A stretch of 64,000 bases of DNA from Fallopia convolvulus. Lineage: Eukaryota; Streptophyta; Magnoliopsida; Caryophyllales; Polygonaceae. The stretch is from positions 48,968,825-49,032,824 of the forward strand of contig OZ024726.1 of assembly GCA_964016875.1 (NCBI GenBank). Direction: 5' to 3'. Shown here piece by piece: positions 1 to 11,589 of the stretch. How positions within the stretch are numbered: position 1 is the first letter of the stretch; the number at the start of each line of letters is the position of its first letter. Made by a program: the position numbers and the translations under genes. The notes under the pieces were generated by a model. It saw nothing but the letters and a program-made list of their open reading frames with translations. It was not told the origin of the DNA and searched no databases.

Positions 1-1295
1 TAATGTGTATAGATGGTCAATGAATCATAACTAATATCGACATCTAAAATAAGTAATGCTTGCACCACAATAAAAATGGTCATCCAAAACAAAAATGCTG
101 AATGCACAAAACAGATCCAACCTATAGAAGCTTATGAGAATCTGGTTTCAAAAAAATTAAAAGAATCTCAAAAGCATTAAAAACTAGCGTAAAAAACATG
201 ATTCAGATCCAGAGAGACTTACTTTTACTACTGTGAGTTTCAGAAGGCGGGTTATGTTAGCACGAGGCAACAATACGGAGTGACCGACGGCGGGCTTTTT
301 GGCCGGATTTGGACCGAGAAAGTCAGGAGGTTCAGATGGCGTGACCGAAATTGGGGCAAGAGAGAGGGGGAGCCGGACTAGAGGACGACAGCGTGATTGG
401 CGACGTTGCCACTAGATGGCCGGTGTTCAACGTCAAGCGAATGGCTATTGGAGAGATCTTTCATGGAGGAGTGAGGGGTAGAAGACAACGGCTGAGAGAG
501 AAAGTGAAAGAAAGGAGTCAATCTCCTACCATTCAAATCCTACCAAACAAATCCTACCATTCAAATCCTACCAAACAAATCCTACTACCGTTCAAACAAA
601 TCCTAGAAGACTTCACTTTTTGAGTGGAATAAAAATTAAAAAAGAAACACCCTGAAGGAATAGTCGGCATTGCAACGGAGGTGGTGGCTATCTGCTTTTG
701 AATCCAGATCCAGCAGCTCTGCAAGATTCTTCTCCGCAGAAATTGAAGTTTTTTCGTTGGCTCGACAACAACTTGATAGCAAAGGCACTGAGTCGGACGC
801 TCAGTTGCACAACATGTATTAACGATCTGAGGAAGCTAGCCTGTCTCTTACTTCCACTTCCAGATCTCTTTAGTCATGTGTCTAGGTTATCTGTTTTGTG
901 GGATTTATTGATTTATCCACAATGTCGGGTCTTTTGGGCGCAATCCCTTGCGTTAAGCCAGGGGTGTCCCTATTTTGACCCCCCAGATTTCCCACAAGGG
1001 GAGCCGCGCTGGGTAATTGTTTTTGTTGTTGTATTGATTTATCCACAAGATTGGCTTTGTCGATTTCTAGATTCAAGAAGCTTGCTTAGGGTTCTTTTTT
1101 GGGTGCAATTGTTGCTTTTGAGTTTGTAGCTAGTTTCAAGAAGCTTGCTTACTTCTTTTTGGGTGCAATTGTTGCTTTTTAGTAGGTTAAATATAATTAA
1201 TTTGCTGATGTCGATTTCTAGTTCCAAGGGTTTTGTCCATTTCCCTAGTTACAAGAAAGCTTACTTAAGGTTCTTTTTTGGTGCAATTGTTGCTT
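1..1295. other. Unassigned region upstream of the callose synthase fragment
   Basis: I recognise no gene here. Short open frames exist on both strands, but they lack family motifs and some read through repeats. The stretch from about 240 to 640 is relatively G-rich, and its reverse strand could be the 5' end of a gene leading off the left edge, which I cannot show. It holds the two repeat clusters listed separately. The right part (about 660-1300) lies directly before the SINE and MITE. Confidence 0.4.
525..580. repeat. Two perfect 28-bp tandem copies
   Basis: A 28-bp unit beginning CCTACCATTCAAATCC occurs twice head to tail (525-552 and 553-580) without mismatch. A partial, altered third copy follows to about 605. 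The unit itself contains two related half-units (CCTACCATTCAAAT and CCTACCAAACAAAT). Confidence 0.85.
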
Positions 1296-1304
1296 GAGTT
1301 TGTG
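1071..1304. repeat. Three imperfect copies of a roughly 55-bp unit
   Basis: A unit containing TTCAAGAAGCTTGCTT, then a T-rich run, then GGTGCAATTGTTGCTT, appears at about 1071-1129, 1132-1186 and 1247-1304. The copies differ by small indels. The phrase GTCGATTTCTAG precedes the first copy and recurs before the third. The last copy runs into the target-site duplication of the SINE. Confidence 0.75.
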
Positions 1305-1310
1305 GGTAAT

Positions 1311-1404
1311 TTTTTTTGGTGAGGGCCCCGCCCGTGAGAGTCGAACCGGAGACCTCTGAGTACTACCCTTGAGGCTTAACCGTTTGACTAAATGCCCGAA
1401 GGCT
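1311..1404 (-). mobile_element. tRNA-derived SINE (short)
   Basis: On the reverse strand the segment carries an RNA polymerase III box A (TAGTCAAACGG, about 1381-1391) and a box B (GGTTCGACTC, about 1344-1353) at tRNA-like spacing, and it ends in a short A run (Ts at 1311-1317 on the + strand). It is flanked by near-identical 15-bp direct repeats (GAGTTTGTGGGTAAT at 1296-1310 and GAGTGTGTGGGTGAT at 1405-1419), the expected target duplication of LINE-mobilised SINEs. At 94 bp it is very short, so it may be a minimal or internally deleted family member. Confidence 0.75.
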
Positions 1405-1423
1405 GAGTGTGTGGGTGATTATA

Positions 1424-1641
1424 CTCCCTCCATTTAGTTCTATTTGTCCTTCTAGGTATTTTGTGTAAAATTTTCCAATATTAGCCTTTGTATTTATCCA
1501 ATCAAAAGCAAGACACATTTAAATGAATTCACCATTCACTTTTTCCAATATGAATTTAATATGGGTAATTTGGTAAAAATAATACATGTCTTAATATATG
1601 TGCATTAGGCTATAAGGACAAGTAGAACTAAACGGAGGGAG
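1424..1641. mobile_element. Stowaway-like MITE (Tc1/mariner type), 218 bp
   Basis: Terminal inverted repeats start CTCCCTCCATTTAGTT at the left and end AACTAAACGGAGGGAG at the right, pairing over about 26 bp with few mismatches. The element is flanked by TA on both sides (1422-1423 and 1642-1643). CTCCCTCC with a TA target site is the signature of plant Stowaway MITEs. It has no coding capacity. It lies three bases beyond the SINE target duplication. Confidence 0.93.
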
Positions 1642-1750
1642 TAATTAATTGCGGAGTCCAATATTAAGACTAAGCTGCTGTTTATTTAGTCATACACATA
1701 ATGCGTAATATTATAACAATGAGCTATGAAATTAACATTATGGATATATG

Positions 1751-4700
1751 TTGGAGCAAATGAGCAAAGAAGTTTCTTCTTCAGAAGATGCAGTGTTGTT
1801 AATCCATGGCATGAAGAAGCTGAATTCTTAACTCTATTTTATGAAACCTATGTATCAGTGTTGAAATAAGTTATGAGCTCGCTTGCATTCGTTATATAGC
1901 AAATAATGGATTATCAGTTGAGTAGTTGGGATTGTTATACTTTTCTGCATCATAAACTCCTTTTTTGGGGCTCCAGTAGCATATGATCATATACATAATA
2001 CAAAATGTTTATTTCATGGTTCGTTGTTATATTGTAATATTTTATGCAACATAATAGAGAGTGGTACAAGACTGTCTTTTTAGGGGAGTAAGATCATTAG
2101 GTTATAGTAATAGTACAAGAGCAAAAATATGGATAACCCATAGGCCAACAAAAAAAAGTGATTTTGATTACTGAACATAATCTAGTATACAAGGAGTAAA
2201 ACGGAATGGTTTACTCTGTATTTAAGCACAACCTAACTTTGGGTTTTGCTTTTAACAATTATCGTTTTCTCTATCGCAACAAACAAAATTGATTATAAGG
2301 ATTTTTTGGTTCTTATGTTTTTTTGTCAGGTTGCTTTGTCACTATAAATTAACTATCTCTTGCTTTGAAGAATAAGTGCATGTCGTGATAAGAAGGATGG
2401 ATATCCTGGGAGACGAGTATTAGTACTTAGTAGATTATATTGGTTATTTTATATCTTAAGAACCGACTGGTGGATGTTAACTTCGTCTTTTATCCACCCC
2501 CTCTCTCTTTATCTGTCCAGTTGGAAAGTCATGCTGCCATGACAGATCTGGTTGCTTATAAATTATAACATTATCCCTATGGACACTACAAGCGTATCAA
2601 ATGATGTTGCTCTACCTGAGGTTAGCTGAATACCAAATATGTCATATAGCTAAGCTATAGATATCTGAGTGAGCAGTATTTTACTGTTATGATTTTTCTT
2701 ACCTATTAGAGTTGATGTAAGGTTCAGGCAGCAGTGTTAGCTTTGAAGCATTCTATATGCCTACCAAAGTTGCCAGGAGATTTTCCAATTCCTTTTGCAA
2801 GAGATTCTGACATGCTGAATTTTCTGCAGTACGTGTTTGGTTTTCAGGTTTGCATCTTGCCAATTTCTTTTCTCTTACATCTCTATTTTTTTCTTGACGA
2901 TGAGGTCCTTCTATGCTCTTGAATTATGCCTTTTCTTGAATAGATGAGTAAAGGGTCTCACTTATGCTTTTGAGAAAGTTGTATAGTTATACTACTATGT
3001 TAGGTGGTAGTAAATCCAACCCACATGCCAAATAGGGGAATGTTTTACAGGTCTTGCTGAGTGCCCATGGTTTTAAAAACACTCCAGCAATGTTTTTGGT
3101 GAAGTACATTTGGCATGTGGGCTGGTTTTGTGGTTGAGAATGAAAGGAGTCATATTGTGTTGTTCTAGGGTACTTGCTTCCAGACCTCTTGAGAGAGGCC
3201 TTGGTGTGAATAGTTGACTGCATGAGTGACTCTTACCGAGGTTTGTTATGGAGTCAGTCCATTCATGAATGGTGTAATATGTATGTATATGCTAATTGCC
3301 GATTAATAATTTAATTCCTCTTTTCTAAGCAAATTATTGTTTCATCTATTTACAATTATGTACTGGGTTTTATAGTGTAATATGTTGGATCCTTATGTTG
3401 TATGTTCTGCAGAAAGACAATGTTGCTAATCAACGTGAACAAATAGTCCATCTCCTTGCTAAAGAGCAGTCTCGCTTAAAAATTCCTGATGAATTAGAGC
3501 CTGTGAGTTCTCTCTGTCTTTGATCGGTTTCAGAGTTTTCCTATTGCCTCTCCTCTTTATTACTTTGTAACCTCTCAATTTATCACATTGACTAAAATTT
3601 TCTTGTTTTTATATAGAAATTGAATGCACTAAGATGTTGATTTCTAAGCTTGAACATTCTTGTAAAGTTGCTTTTTATCTTGGCGCATACTATTTTTTTG
3701 GCTTTCCCCCTTCTTTGTGTTGGGGGTAAGCTATAAATCACAGAAATTGAATGTATTTGGCTAAAGTTCATACATGCATGTTTCTGTAGCTCTAACACTG
3801 AGGTGATTAATTATTGCTTTGTTGCTCCTTGTGGCTGTTTATTTTTTCTTCATGATGAAATCTCAACAGAGTTTTCTCCTGTCTCTATATTGCTTTCTGT
3901 TTGAACTTCTAGGAAGACCGAATGGTTAGTAAGAATGAAAATGCATTCTATAAAATGGATTTTGTCATGAGATCCATTTGCAGCAACATAATGTTTTGCT
4001 TTTATCTTTTGGTGATGCTAAATTTCATCACATTTGGCTGAATGTATGATCTCCTTGTATAAACTAGTGTAATAATACATGAAGTGTATTATGAAATCTG
4101 CATTTCAACTGAACCGTACTTGATCATGAGTTTACATATAATTTTGCATAAGAAATTAGATGAGACCGTTGTTGACGAAGTATTCAGTAAGTCACTTGAG
4201 AATTATGTCAAGTGGTGCAACAAATTGGGCTTTTGTACAGTATGGAACCGGTATGTATTTTACTTGTTTTTTCTCGCCAAAGTCTTGAGGAACTTTCTTT
4301 ATGATGTTTAGAAGTGTTTTGCTGCACATGATTATGTGTTTCTTTCTACAGCTTGGATTCTGCAAGCAAGGAAAAGAAGTTGTTGTTCATATCATTGCAC
4401 TACCTAATATGGGGTGAAGCAGCAAACATCAGATTTCTTGCACAATGCTTGTGCTATATATTTCATCATGTAAGTACTTTGCTCAAAGTGTTTGATTTGA
4501 TGGTTGCAAACTTGCAATTCTCTCCTAAATAACTTTTTACACCTTTGTGAGCTTTTGTATTTTCATTTACATAATCTGTCTAAAGAATATGTTCTCCTTT
4601 GTCGCTTGCAGATGGCTAGGGAAATGGATGAGATATTGGGAAAGCAGCTTGCTGAAGCAACTGATAGTTGCAAGGTCGATGATGGTGGTTCTTTCCTAGA

Positions 4701-5116
4701 AAGGGTCATCTTTCCTATTGATGAGGTGGTTTCTGCGGTATGTCCATATATCCTATTATTTTTTGTTGTTATTTTTTCATCTAAAATTACCTGTGATTGG
4801 TAAAATATATATTTGCTATAAACATTGACATTTAGTTTGTGGCCAAACATTTTCACCTGTTATATTATATAGGAGGCTAGAAGCAGCAAAGGACTAGCAC
4901 CTCACTCTTCATGGAGAAACTATGATGACTTAAATGAGTACTTTTTGTAAGCTTTTATCCATAGTGCTTTTGTTTAAATATTCTTCTTAGTTTTGTGCTA
5001 ACTTATTTGTCCTGTTCCTTGCAAATAACATTATTAGGTCACTAAATTGCTTTGAATTAAGCTGGCCCTGGCGTAAGGCCTCTCCATTTTTTGCAAAGCA
5101 AAAAATTAAGACCAAG
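1751..5116 (+). pseudogene. Callose synthase (glucan synthase-like, CALS9/GSL10-like) gene fragment, multi-exon
   Basis: Callose synthases are large plasma-membrane enzymes that polymerise UDP-glucose into beta-1,3-glucan. Only part of the cytosolic N-terminal region is present. Exons with AG/GT borders and matching phases are 2521-2620, 2728-2847, 3413-3502, 4153-4250, 4352-4469, 4612-4737, 4873-4946 and 5038-5116. A likely decayed earlier exon is near 1751-1827. Diagnostic peptides are DMLNFLQYVFGFQ, LIWGEAANIRFLAQCLCYIF, APHSSWRNYDDLNEYF and CFELSWPWRKASPFF. The first exon carries a 7-bp insertion (AAATTAT, about 2557-2563) between codons for LVAY and NIIPMD, which breaks the frame. No membrane or catalytic region follows exon 5038-5116, and no start exon is seen. 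Introns are retained, so this is a truncated genomic duplicate, not a processed copy. The CALS9/GSL10 subgroup is my best match from memory. Confidence 0.88.
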
Positions 5117-5929
5117 GTAATTTGCTTTGTAAGTTTGTAATACTTATATGCTTCTTGTTTTTCGTTTGGTCATTACTTTGTTTCTGCTAGCATTAGTTGG
5201 AACTTTTGCTTTATGGTTCTTAATTTATTATTCAGGTGACCTTGTTTCAAAGGATGGTCCATGTATGTACTCGAGGAGGATGAACAAGACAAAGCTAAAT
5301 GTAATCAGGGTGAATGGATCAACAGGGTGAATCTGCATTTGAGATTTCTTATTGAAGCTGCTCAAGATATGAATCAGCATTTGAGATTTCTTACTAAAAT
5401 TATAGTATGTATTAATGTTCGTTGTGTAACCTGCTGAAGATGTGAATTTCCTTTGGAAATTTCTTACTAGGATATATCATTGCTAAACGAGGACCTTTGG
5501 GATTATAAATTACATTTACCATGACTTCTGTTTAACTTGTTCGTTTTAACGTTCATCTCACATAAGCGACATGTGAACCAAATTGCAGTGGGTGGCCACT
5601 AGTTCGATGGGGTTGGGGGACTTTGTGTGTATGTTTGGCAAGCACATAAAAATCTAGTCGAAGATTAGTCAAGAATTGGAGATTATTAGTTTTTGTGTAT
5701 GTTTTCAGTCTTAGAAAATGTTTTTTAATACTCGAAAAGACGATAGAAACCCTTAAGAAAACTCAAATCTCCTAATTGATTCCTAGCTCGTGTTTTTTTA
5801 CAAGAAAATGAATTAGGGGGATTGGCCTTGCATTCAAGCGGATGGGATCATTGAGATCCCAGAGAGTAGTCTGATCCTCAAACCAAGGGCTCCTACCATG
5901 ATTGTCGATTGGTCGCCACATGCACATGC
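5117..5929. other. Unassigned sequence after the truncated gene
   Basis: No further callose synthase exon is visible, so the gene copy ends here. A short phrase ATTTGAGATTTCTTA recurs at about 5337-5352 and 5379-5394, with a looser copy near 5450, inside a loosely repeated block of about 42 bp. I see no other gene or element ends. Confidence 0.4.
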
Positions 5930-7243
5930 TCCTAATAAAGAGCCCTACCGTCATTGTAATCATAAGCTACGAGATCCAAGGGCGTTTTGCACCATCAAAG
6001 TTTATTTTGACAAAGCTTGTTTGTGATTTACTGATTTCTCCCACTTGATGTTTTTGCGTTTCTTTCTTGATTGTGAGTGAATGGTACGAGTGGTCTCCAC
6101 ATCCATGTTCATTTGGGATTTGATCCAATCATTTTTTTGTTGATGAAAAAAGCCTACAACATCTTTAAGTTCCTCTCCACCTTTGATTAACCTTATTCCA
6201 CCGTCTATAAGTTTAATCAAAGGATTCATCCATGAATAATCAAATTCCACCGTCTATTTAATTAGTCTAGTTGTAACTCCACCTAGAAATAGAATAGGTG
6301 ATCAAGCTATTATAATCCTAAGCGAATCTAAACAATTAAGCATGGAGAGATTCAATCTAGTCAATGCAAACTGAAATAATTCAAATCTCACAAACCATCA
6401 TGCATACAATTTCAACTAACTAGTTGGACATGGGAAAATTAGATAGAAATTGACATTAAAGAAGAATTAAACTTACAAGAGTTAGATTTCTCTTCAATGT
6501 TGCAAACTAGGGTTTTGTCTCCCACAATTCTCTCTAAATTCAAAATAACCTAAAATAAAAGCAATAGAGTAGCATCCCTCTCCAAAGAAACCCTAAGGAA
6601 AGTATTTATATGATATCAAAAACATCCAAAAACCCTAATAAAGTCGGCCCAAAAGATAACACGAAGGCCCGAGCCAGCGTCGGATCAACGTGCCAGAGCG
6701 CGGTTTGGTTCATTGAGAGCGCGGTCGCGCTCTGAGGCTTTTGGCCGCGCTCCGCCTGCAGCAACTTTAGTCACACTTCGGAGGCTGTTTTGACCCCCTT
6801 CGAGTTGGAATTTGGACTCGGAGTAAAAATATGAATTGTAGCTCTTCGAGTTAGCTTTCCAGTGATACCAAATTCAGCTTCATCCGACCACTGTAGCTCC
6901 CAAACCATGCATTCCAAGATAGAGGTGTCAAAACAAGACTCTAATGCATGACCCGGGTTTAAGCGTTTTTATCCCTCAAGCTCTTGGGCCTTAGCTCTTC
7001 CAATCTTTACTTGAACCACTTTAAGCTTCATCAAACTCCACCATAGTCCCCTAAGCTCCGGTTCTTAGCTTCACATCCACCATCCTTCACCTTCCAACCT
7101 GCAATAAAGCCCAGAAACGCGTAGATTCCGAACTAAACCGAAATAAAACTTAAACTATAACTTAAAATGAAATCCTAGCTAAAAATGCATAAAACTAGAA
7201 TTAAAACATGCTCTAACAACTATACCTATATGCTCTATCATGC
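5930..7243 (-). mobile_element. Reverse-strand LTR-like fragment
   Basis: Read on the reverse strand, this stretch resembles a gypsy-type LTR. A block at 6776-6920 matches, inverted, the insert at about 26879-27010 over some 130 bp (shared phrases GATGAAGCTGAATTTGGTAT and AACTCGAAGAGCTACAATTC). It also has the AAACCCTAGTTT-rich leader style of such LTRs. The right end meets the truncated 5' LTR of element A at about 7244. I could not find matching target duplications, and the left border is approximate. A diverged solo LTR or truncated element fits best. Confidence 0.4.
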
Positions 7244-7586
7244 ACCTAGCCCTAGTCCACCACCTTGCTTTACTTGTTAAACCCTAGTTTTGGGGCCTCT
7301 CTATATAAAGGGAGATTAGCCACCTTGTTTGGGTTATGCATTAATTTAATTACAAGAACTTAAGTCGAAGCTTTGTTCCTTTCTTCTTGTTTGGCGCGTC
7401 AATCTCCCCCAACCTCTCTTCCCTCTCGATCAATTCTCCGTTGAGTTGGTCAAACTCTTATCTCTTTTAATCAAGAACCTCTCGTTCGAATCAAAACCGC
7501 TTCCGCCATTACATCACGAGACCCGATACGCAGTCAAAGACAAAGATCTGGCGAGCACTCATCCTTTCGGAGACGGTTTCACATCA
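7244..7586 (+). repeat. 5' LTR remnant of element A
   Basis: This matches about 29686-30033 of the 3' LTR closely (shared CACCTTGCTTTACTTGTTAA, CTTAAGTCGAAGCTTTG, AATCAAGAACCTCTCGTTCG). It ends CACATCA before the primer site, as the 3' LTR ends GCATCA. The first roughly 520 bp of the LTR, including the TGATGCGA terminus, are missing on this side. A TATATAAA-like box lies near 7302, so the retained part includes the likely promoter and R/U5 portion. Confidence 0.85.
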
Positions 7587-7588
7587 AC

Positions 7589-7600
7589 TGGTATCAGATC
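7589..7600 (+). other. Primer binding site of element A (initiator Met tRNA)
   Basis: TGGTATCAGATC follows the LTR end by two bases. TGGTATCAGA is complementary to the 3' end of plant initiator methionine tRNA, the usual primer for minus-strand synthesis in many plant LTR elements. Confidence 0.85.
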
Positions 7601-8418
7601 CGAGAGATTGCGTAAGTCTCACAAGCACCCTTCCGCTCATTGTGCATGAATTTTTTTTTCTACCATTCCTTGGTTGTTTGCCCTAGGTCCACTATCTCCA
7701 CTTTCATCGTCATCTAGGTCACCGAAAATTCTTTGCTACGTCAAAAGAGATAAAAAAACAACCCTACCCTACTCGATTTGCACTTGTTTTGGTGATTGCA
7801 TTGTATTATATTTTTGCATGCTAAAATTCCAATCTTGCTTCCTATTGTCGATTCATTGCTTGTTCGAGTGCCTTGCTTGTTCTTGCTTAATGTTCTTGGC
7901 TTGGATAGATAATCAAAATTGATATCCTATTTCGATTGAGGAATCTTTGTAAAGGATCAAAATTTATACCAAGATCTCAGTCGATTCCCTTTCTTGTTAT
8001 TTTATTATTTTTGTTAAGATTGTAGAGGATAAAATCCATACAATCTAGTTAGTTTCCTTTTAAAAAATCAGTTTCGTTTACAAAAAAATATCTTCATTGG
8101 ATCACAAGCCAAAATAAGGTAAGATCCGCACATCCTCTCTCTCCTATCTTTATTTTCGGCTATAACTATATCATATCTTCTCTTTCTTCTTGTCTTATCT
8201 TGCATTAGCTTTGCATATCTCGCCTAACCCTAATTGATCGAGATATTCTCTTCTTTCTTGCTTTACTTGGTCCTTATCTTGTGTCTAATTCGAGAAAGCC
8301 TAAGCCACCCCAACTGAGCCCTCTTTTGTTCCTGTGCCTTGAGTTGTTGGTTTGGTGTGCCTTACACTTCTTGAATCTCTTATTGTCTTTTTTATCTTAA
8401 GAACTATTAACTATTGTG
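7601..8418 (+). other. Untranslated leader of element A
   Basis: About 800 bp, pyrimidine-rich, between primer site and gag. No coding motif is seen. The position fits the packaging and leader region of an LTR retrotransposon. Confidence 0.6.
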
Positions 8419-10173
8419 ATGACTGGCGTTGAACTAGGTGATCCTTCAAACATAAGCATGGAGTCTCAAGATCCAGATGCACGCCGAGATCCGACATTTG
8501 CTAAGCAACCTCCTTTGCTGCCGATGCTCGGGGTCGATGATAAGGCACACATCGTTGAATTGGAGCGCATCGTTGCCGAGCTACAAGTGCAGTCCAAGCG
8601 CATCATCCATACCACATCGACCGTGCCACCGAACCCTAGCGTACAACCGTTGATATCGGGGGTGCTCAGGCTACGACGCAAGAGAAGGCCAAGGGTATGG
8701 CTAATCCTACTTTGCAACAAGGCTTTGAACACCATCCATAAAGGAGAGTCGGCCCATGCAGACCGACAAAAGAGACGATGTATATATTTTTGACGTCTAT
8801 TCCGAGGATGACTATGATTCCGAGGAAGAGTATAGACGCCAACATTGGAGCAAAAAAGAAGAAGAAAAAGTCCAAAATGCTAAAGAAAATCAAGACGTTG
8901 ACACCTCAATGCAAGAAAGCAGGGTCTTACGACGCCGATGACTATGACGTCAATGACTTCCAAGGGCACCGGAGTGCTCAAACTCCGAACTACTTAGATT
9001 TCGAGGACTCCTATGAGGAGTTTGATGAGGATTCTGAGGAGGATAGCTATCGTTACCTGCCCTTGGAAGAGGCCGGAGAGTTGCAAGATCGAGATTGAGA
9101 TTGGATTCCGCCTCCTCGGTTGCCTGAAAACCGCACGTCTTATGATCGGCACAACCACTGTGACCGCGACCGGGATCGGCACCGAGACCGACGCCATGAT
9201 CATGACCGAGACCGAGATGGACGCCGAGAGCCTCAACGTTATCGTGGTGATGATGATCTGAGTGAGGACGATGGCTATGACTGAGGGCCTCTGCGAGACC
9301 GGCGCCATCGTCGCGTCTGCACTTTTGAGTGTACCAATGCTCGCCGAAACAATGAACGTACGATACATGTATCACGCTATGACATTAAGGTAAAATTTAA
9401 ACCTTTTTATGGTCATTGTTATCATGACGCTTTCATTGATTGGTTGCAGGGTACCAAGCATGTGCTAAGGCACTGCCATTATGAGCATGAGAAGGTGAAG
9501 GTTATCTCGCTCCATTTCCATGGGGTCGCTCGAACATGGTGGAACCGCTAGAATTCGAGCGTGCTCGGCAAGGCAAGGACCCCATTGAAGAGTGGCACCA
9601 ATTGGTTTACATAATGAAGCGCAAGTACATCCCGAAGGATTACAAGGAGAAAAGTGCATGGAGATTTGCAATGCTCGTCAAGGGTCCAAGACACCCGAGG
9701 AATTCTTTGCCCACTTGGAAGACACGCTCTTCAACAACAGGGTTAGTGCTTCTCTGGGTGTGATGAAGGCTCTCTATAAAGTCGGCCTCGACCAATGGAT
9801 CCGAGACCGGTTTGTTGTTCTCCTAATTAAAGATTTGGGCACCCTTGTGCACACGGCTATGGAGCTTTGCCAACAAGCTACTAAGTCGAAGAAATCTTGG
9901 TCTTCGTCGTCAAGGTATACTTCTAACCCTGGTCAATCCGATTTTGGTACTAAATCTTCTTCATCTTCTATGTCAAAATCCAAGGTAGGTACCACCAAAC
10001 CGGATCGGAAGACGCTGACGTCGAATGCCAACCGAGACTGGCTAGTTGCACTACCGCTTGAGCGCTCCCATGACATGGAGTGTTTCAAGTGTAGCGGGTG
10101 TGGCCATTTCAAGAGGGACTGACCTAATTCCAAAAGGGACCTCTTCTCGACACATAATGAAGCTTACAAGAAC
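8419..10173 (+). pseudogene. Element A gag (broken)
   Basis: Gag forms the retrotransposon particle and binds RNA. Pieces in several frames give the retrotransposon gag fold: VKFKPFYGHCYHDAFIDWL, HYEHEKVKVISLHFHGVA, EEWHQLVYIMKRKYIPKDY, then EEFFAHLEDTLFNNRVSASL, then a Ser/Lys-rich linker. The zinc knuckle reads CFKCSGCGHFKRD, and the next codon, where the fourth ligand Cys should be, is TGA (about 10120-10122). Upstream is an acidic, Arg/Asp-repeat section (8780-9280). I chose ATG at 8419 because it opens the first frame. At least three frameshifts separate the pieces. Confidence 0.75.
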
Positions 10174-10773
10174 TTGGAAGAGGACGAGGTCGAATTGGAG
10201 GAGACAAATGAGACCAAAGACGTCGAGTACCATTGTGCGCCGACATACTCAACCGACACCTCAAAACTTGCCTTAGTCATGCGGTGCGCCTTGAGCGTCA
10301 AGGAGTTCGTCAAGACCGGTCAACGAGAACAAATTTTCCACACTCATTTTTTGGTCAAGGATGTATCCTTAAGCGTGATTATCGATTTTGAGAGTTGTAG
10401 TAATTCTTTGTCTACAAAGGTGTCGCACATTTCAAGCTTCCAACAACTCCTCACCTGGTGTCGTTCAATCTACAATGGATATCCAATGAAGGCAAATACT
10501 AGGTTAAAGGCAAGTTCTCTTAACCTTTTCTATTGGTTTATATCGTGACACAATTCTTTGCGATGTCACAGACATGAACATCAAACATCTCTTGTTGGGG
10601 GCGCCCATGGCAATATGACCGCCGCGTGCTTCACGCTGGATATTTGAACACCTACATGTTCAACTTTCATGGTAAGTGTGTGTGACACTCTTACCGATGT
10701 CTCTTAGTGAAGCATTACAAGATGAGGCCGAAATGCAACGTCAACAACCTCAAGACTCGACACCGGTGCCAAA
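10174..10773 (+). pseudogene. Element A protease region (broken)
   Basis: The sequence reads SVKEFVKTGQREQIFHTHFL followed by SLSVIIDFESCSNSLSTKVS, which corresponds to the aspartic protease region of gypsy elements, where IIDGGSC-type motifs are usual. Here the residues after the catalytic Asp are F-E, so the flap and active loop are altered. Later peptides (GRPWQYDRR in another frame, near 10605) match the end of the protease domain. The region is cut at 10773 by the solo LTR. Confidence 0.7.
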
Positions 10774-11589
10774 TGTGACACCCTTATACCCTATGACATA
10801 CACTTAGTAATAACTTATTTCAAATATAAACATATAATTTACATATAACAACTATCCACGTAAACATATAACATAACTAACAACCATATAAGGTTGCACA
10901 CACACACACACACAAAGTTCTATATCGTTACTTCTTGTGCTAATACATCTATTACTCTAACTTTATTTCATCTCATATGTCTAAGATGCAAAATGAGGAG
11001 GAGAAGGTTGCATTGAGCTTCAGCCGGCCGACCTATATGAGTGTGACCTCTAAAGAGACACGCATCAAAAAATTCTAGCTGAACTTGAAAAATTGTTTTT
11101 GCGATTTACGTGAGTCGCATACTCAGTGAATATAAACCATCATCAATTATTTCACACAAAGTCAAACATTTAGTCCATGTACATATACCTACATATTATG
11201 CATATCATATATGAATTTACTATACATCTGCAAATGTCGATGTATCCGATTTATTATTCTGTGAACTGTTCAAGCCTGAATCTGCATCGGGTTTCCATAT
11301 ACCGACTCTTTTCCATATACTAACTTTTCCTTTCTTTTCTTTTTTTCCATATACCAACTTTTCTTTTCTTTTTCCATTACCGACTTTTAGGCATCTTAGG
11401 CCTCATTTGCTCATATACCATCTCTTAGGCATCTTAGGCCTCATGTATGACCCGTAGGTCTCTTTTGTATACAAATTCAGGGCAAGACAGTCACAGGTAC
11501 TTTTAATCTCATTGCAATATGCTATGCAATCAAGTGCATCATGGAGTCATATATATCATATGTCATATACCATTTGCTAACATACTTTC

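Noticed and set aside
351..623. 90-codon open frame near the left edge
   Set aside because: The C-terminal part translates the 28-bp tandem repeats, and no domain is visible.
698..1129. 143-codon open frame upstream of the SINE
   Set aside because: No initiator in good context and no family motif, and its end reads through the imperfect 55-bp repeats.
1311..1404. Possible functional tRNA gene on the reverse strand
   Set aside because: Box A and box B are present, but I cannot fold a full cloverleaf with an acceptor stem, and the A run and 15-bp direct repeats indicate a SINE.
8950..9375. 141-codon and 124-codon reverse open frames with His/Asp or Ile/Val runs
   Set aside because: They are antisense shadows of the acidic, Arg/Asp-repeat part of element A gag.
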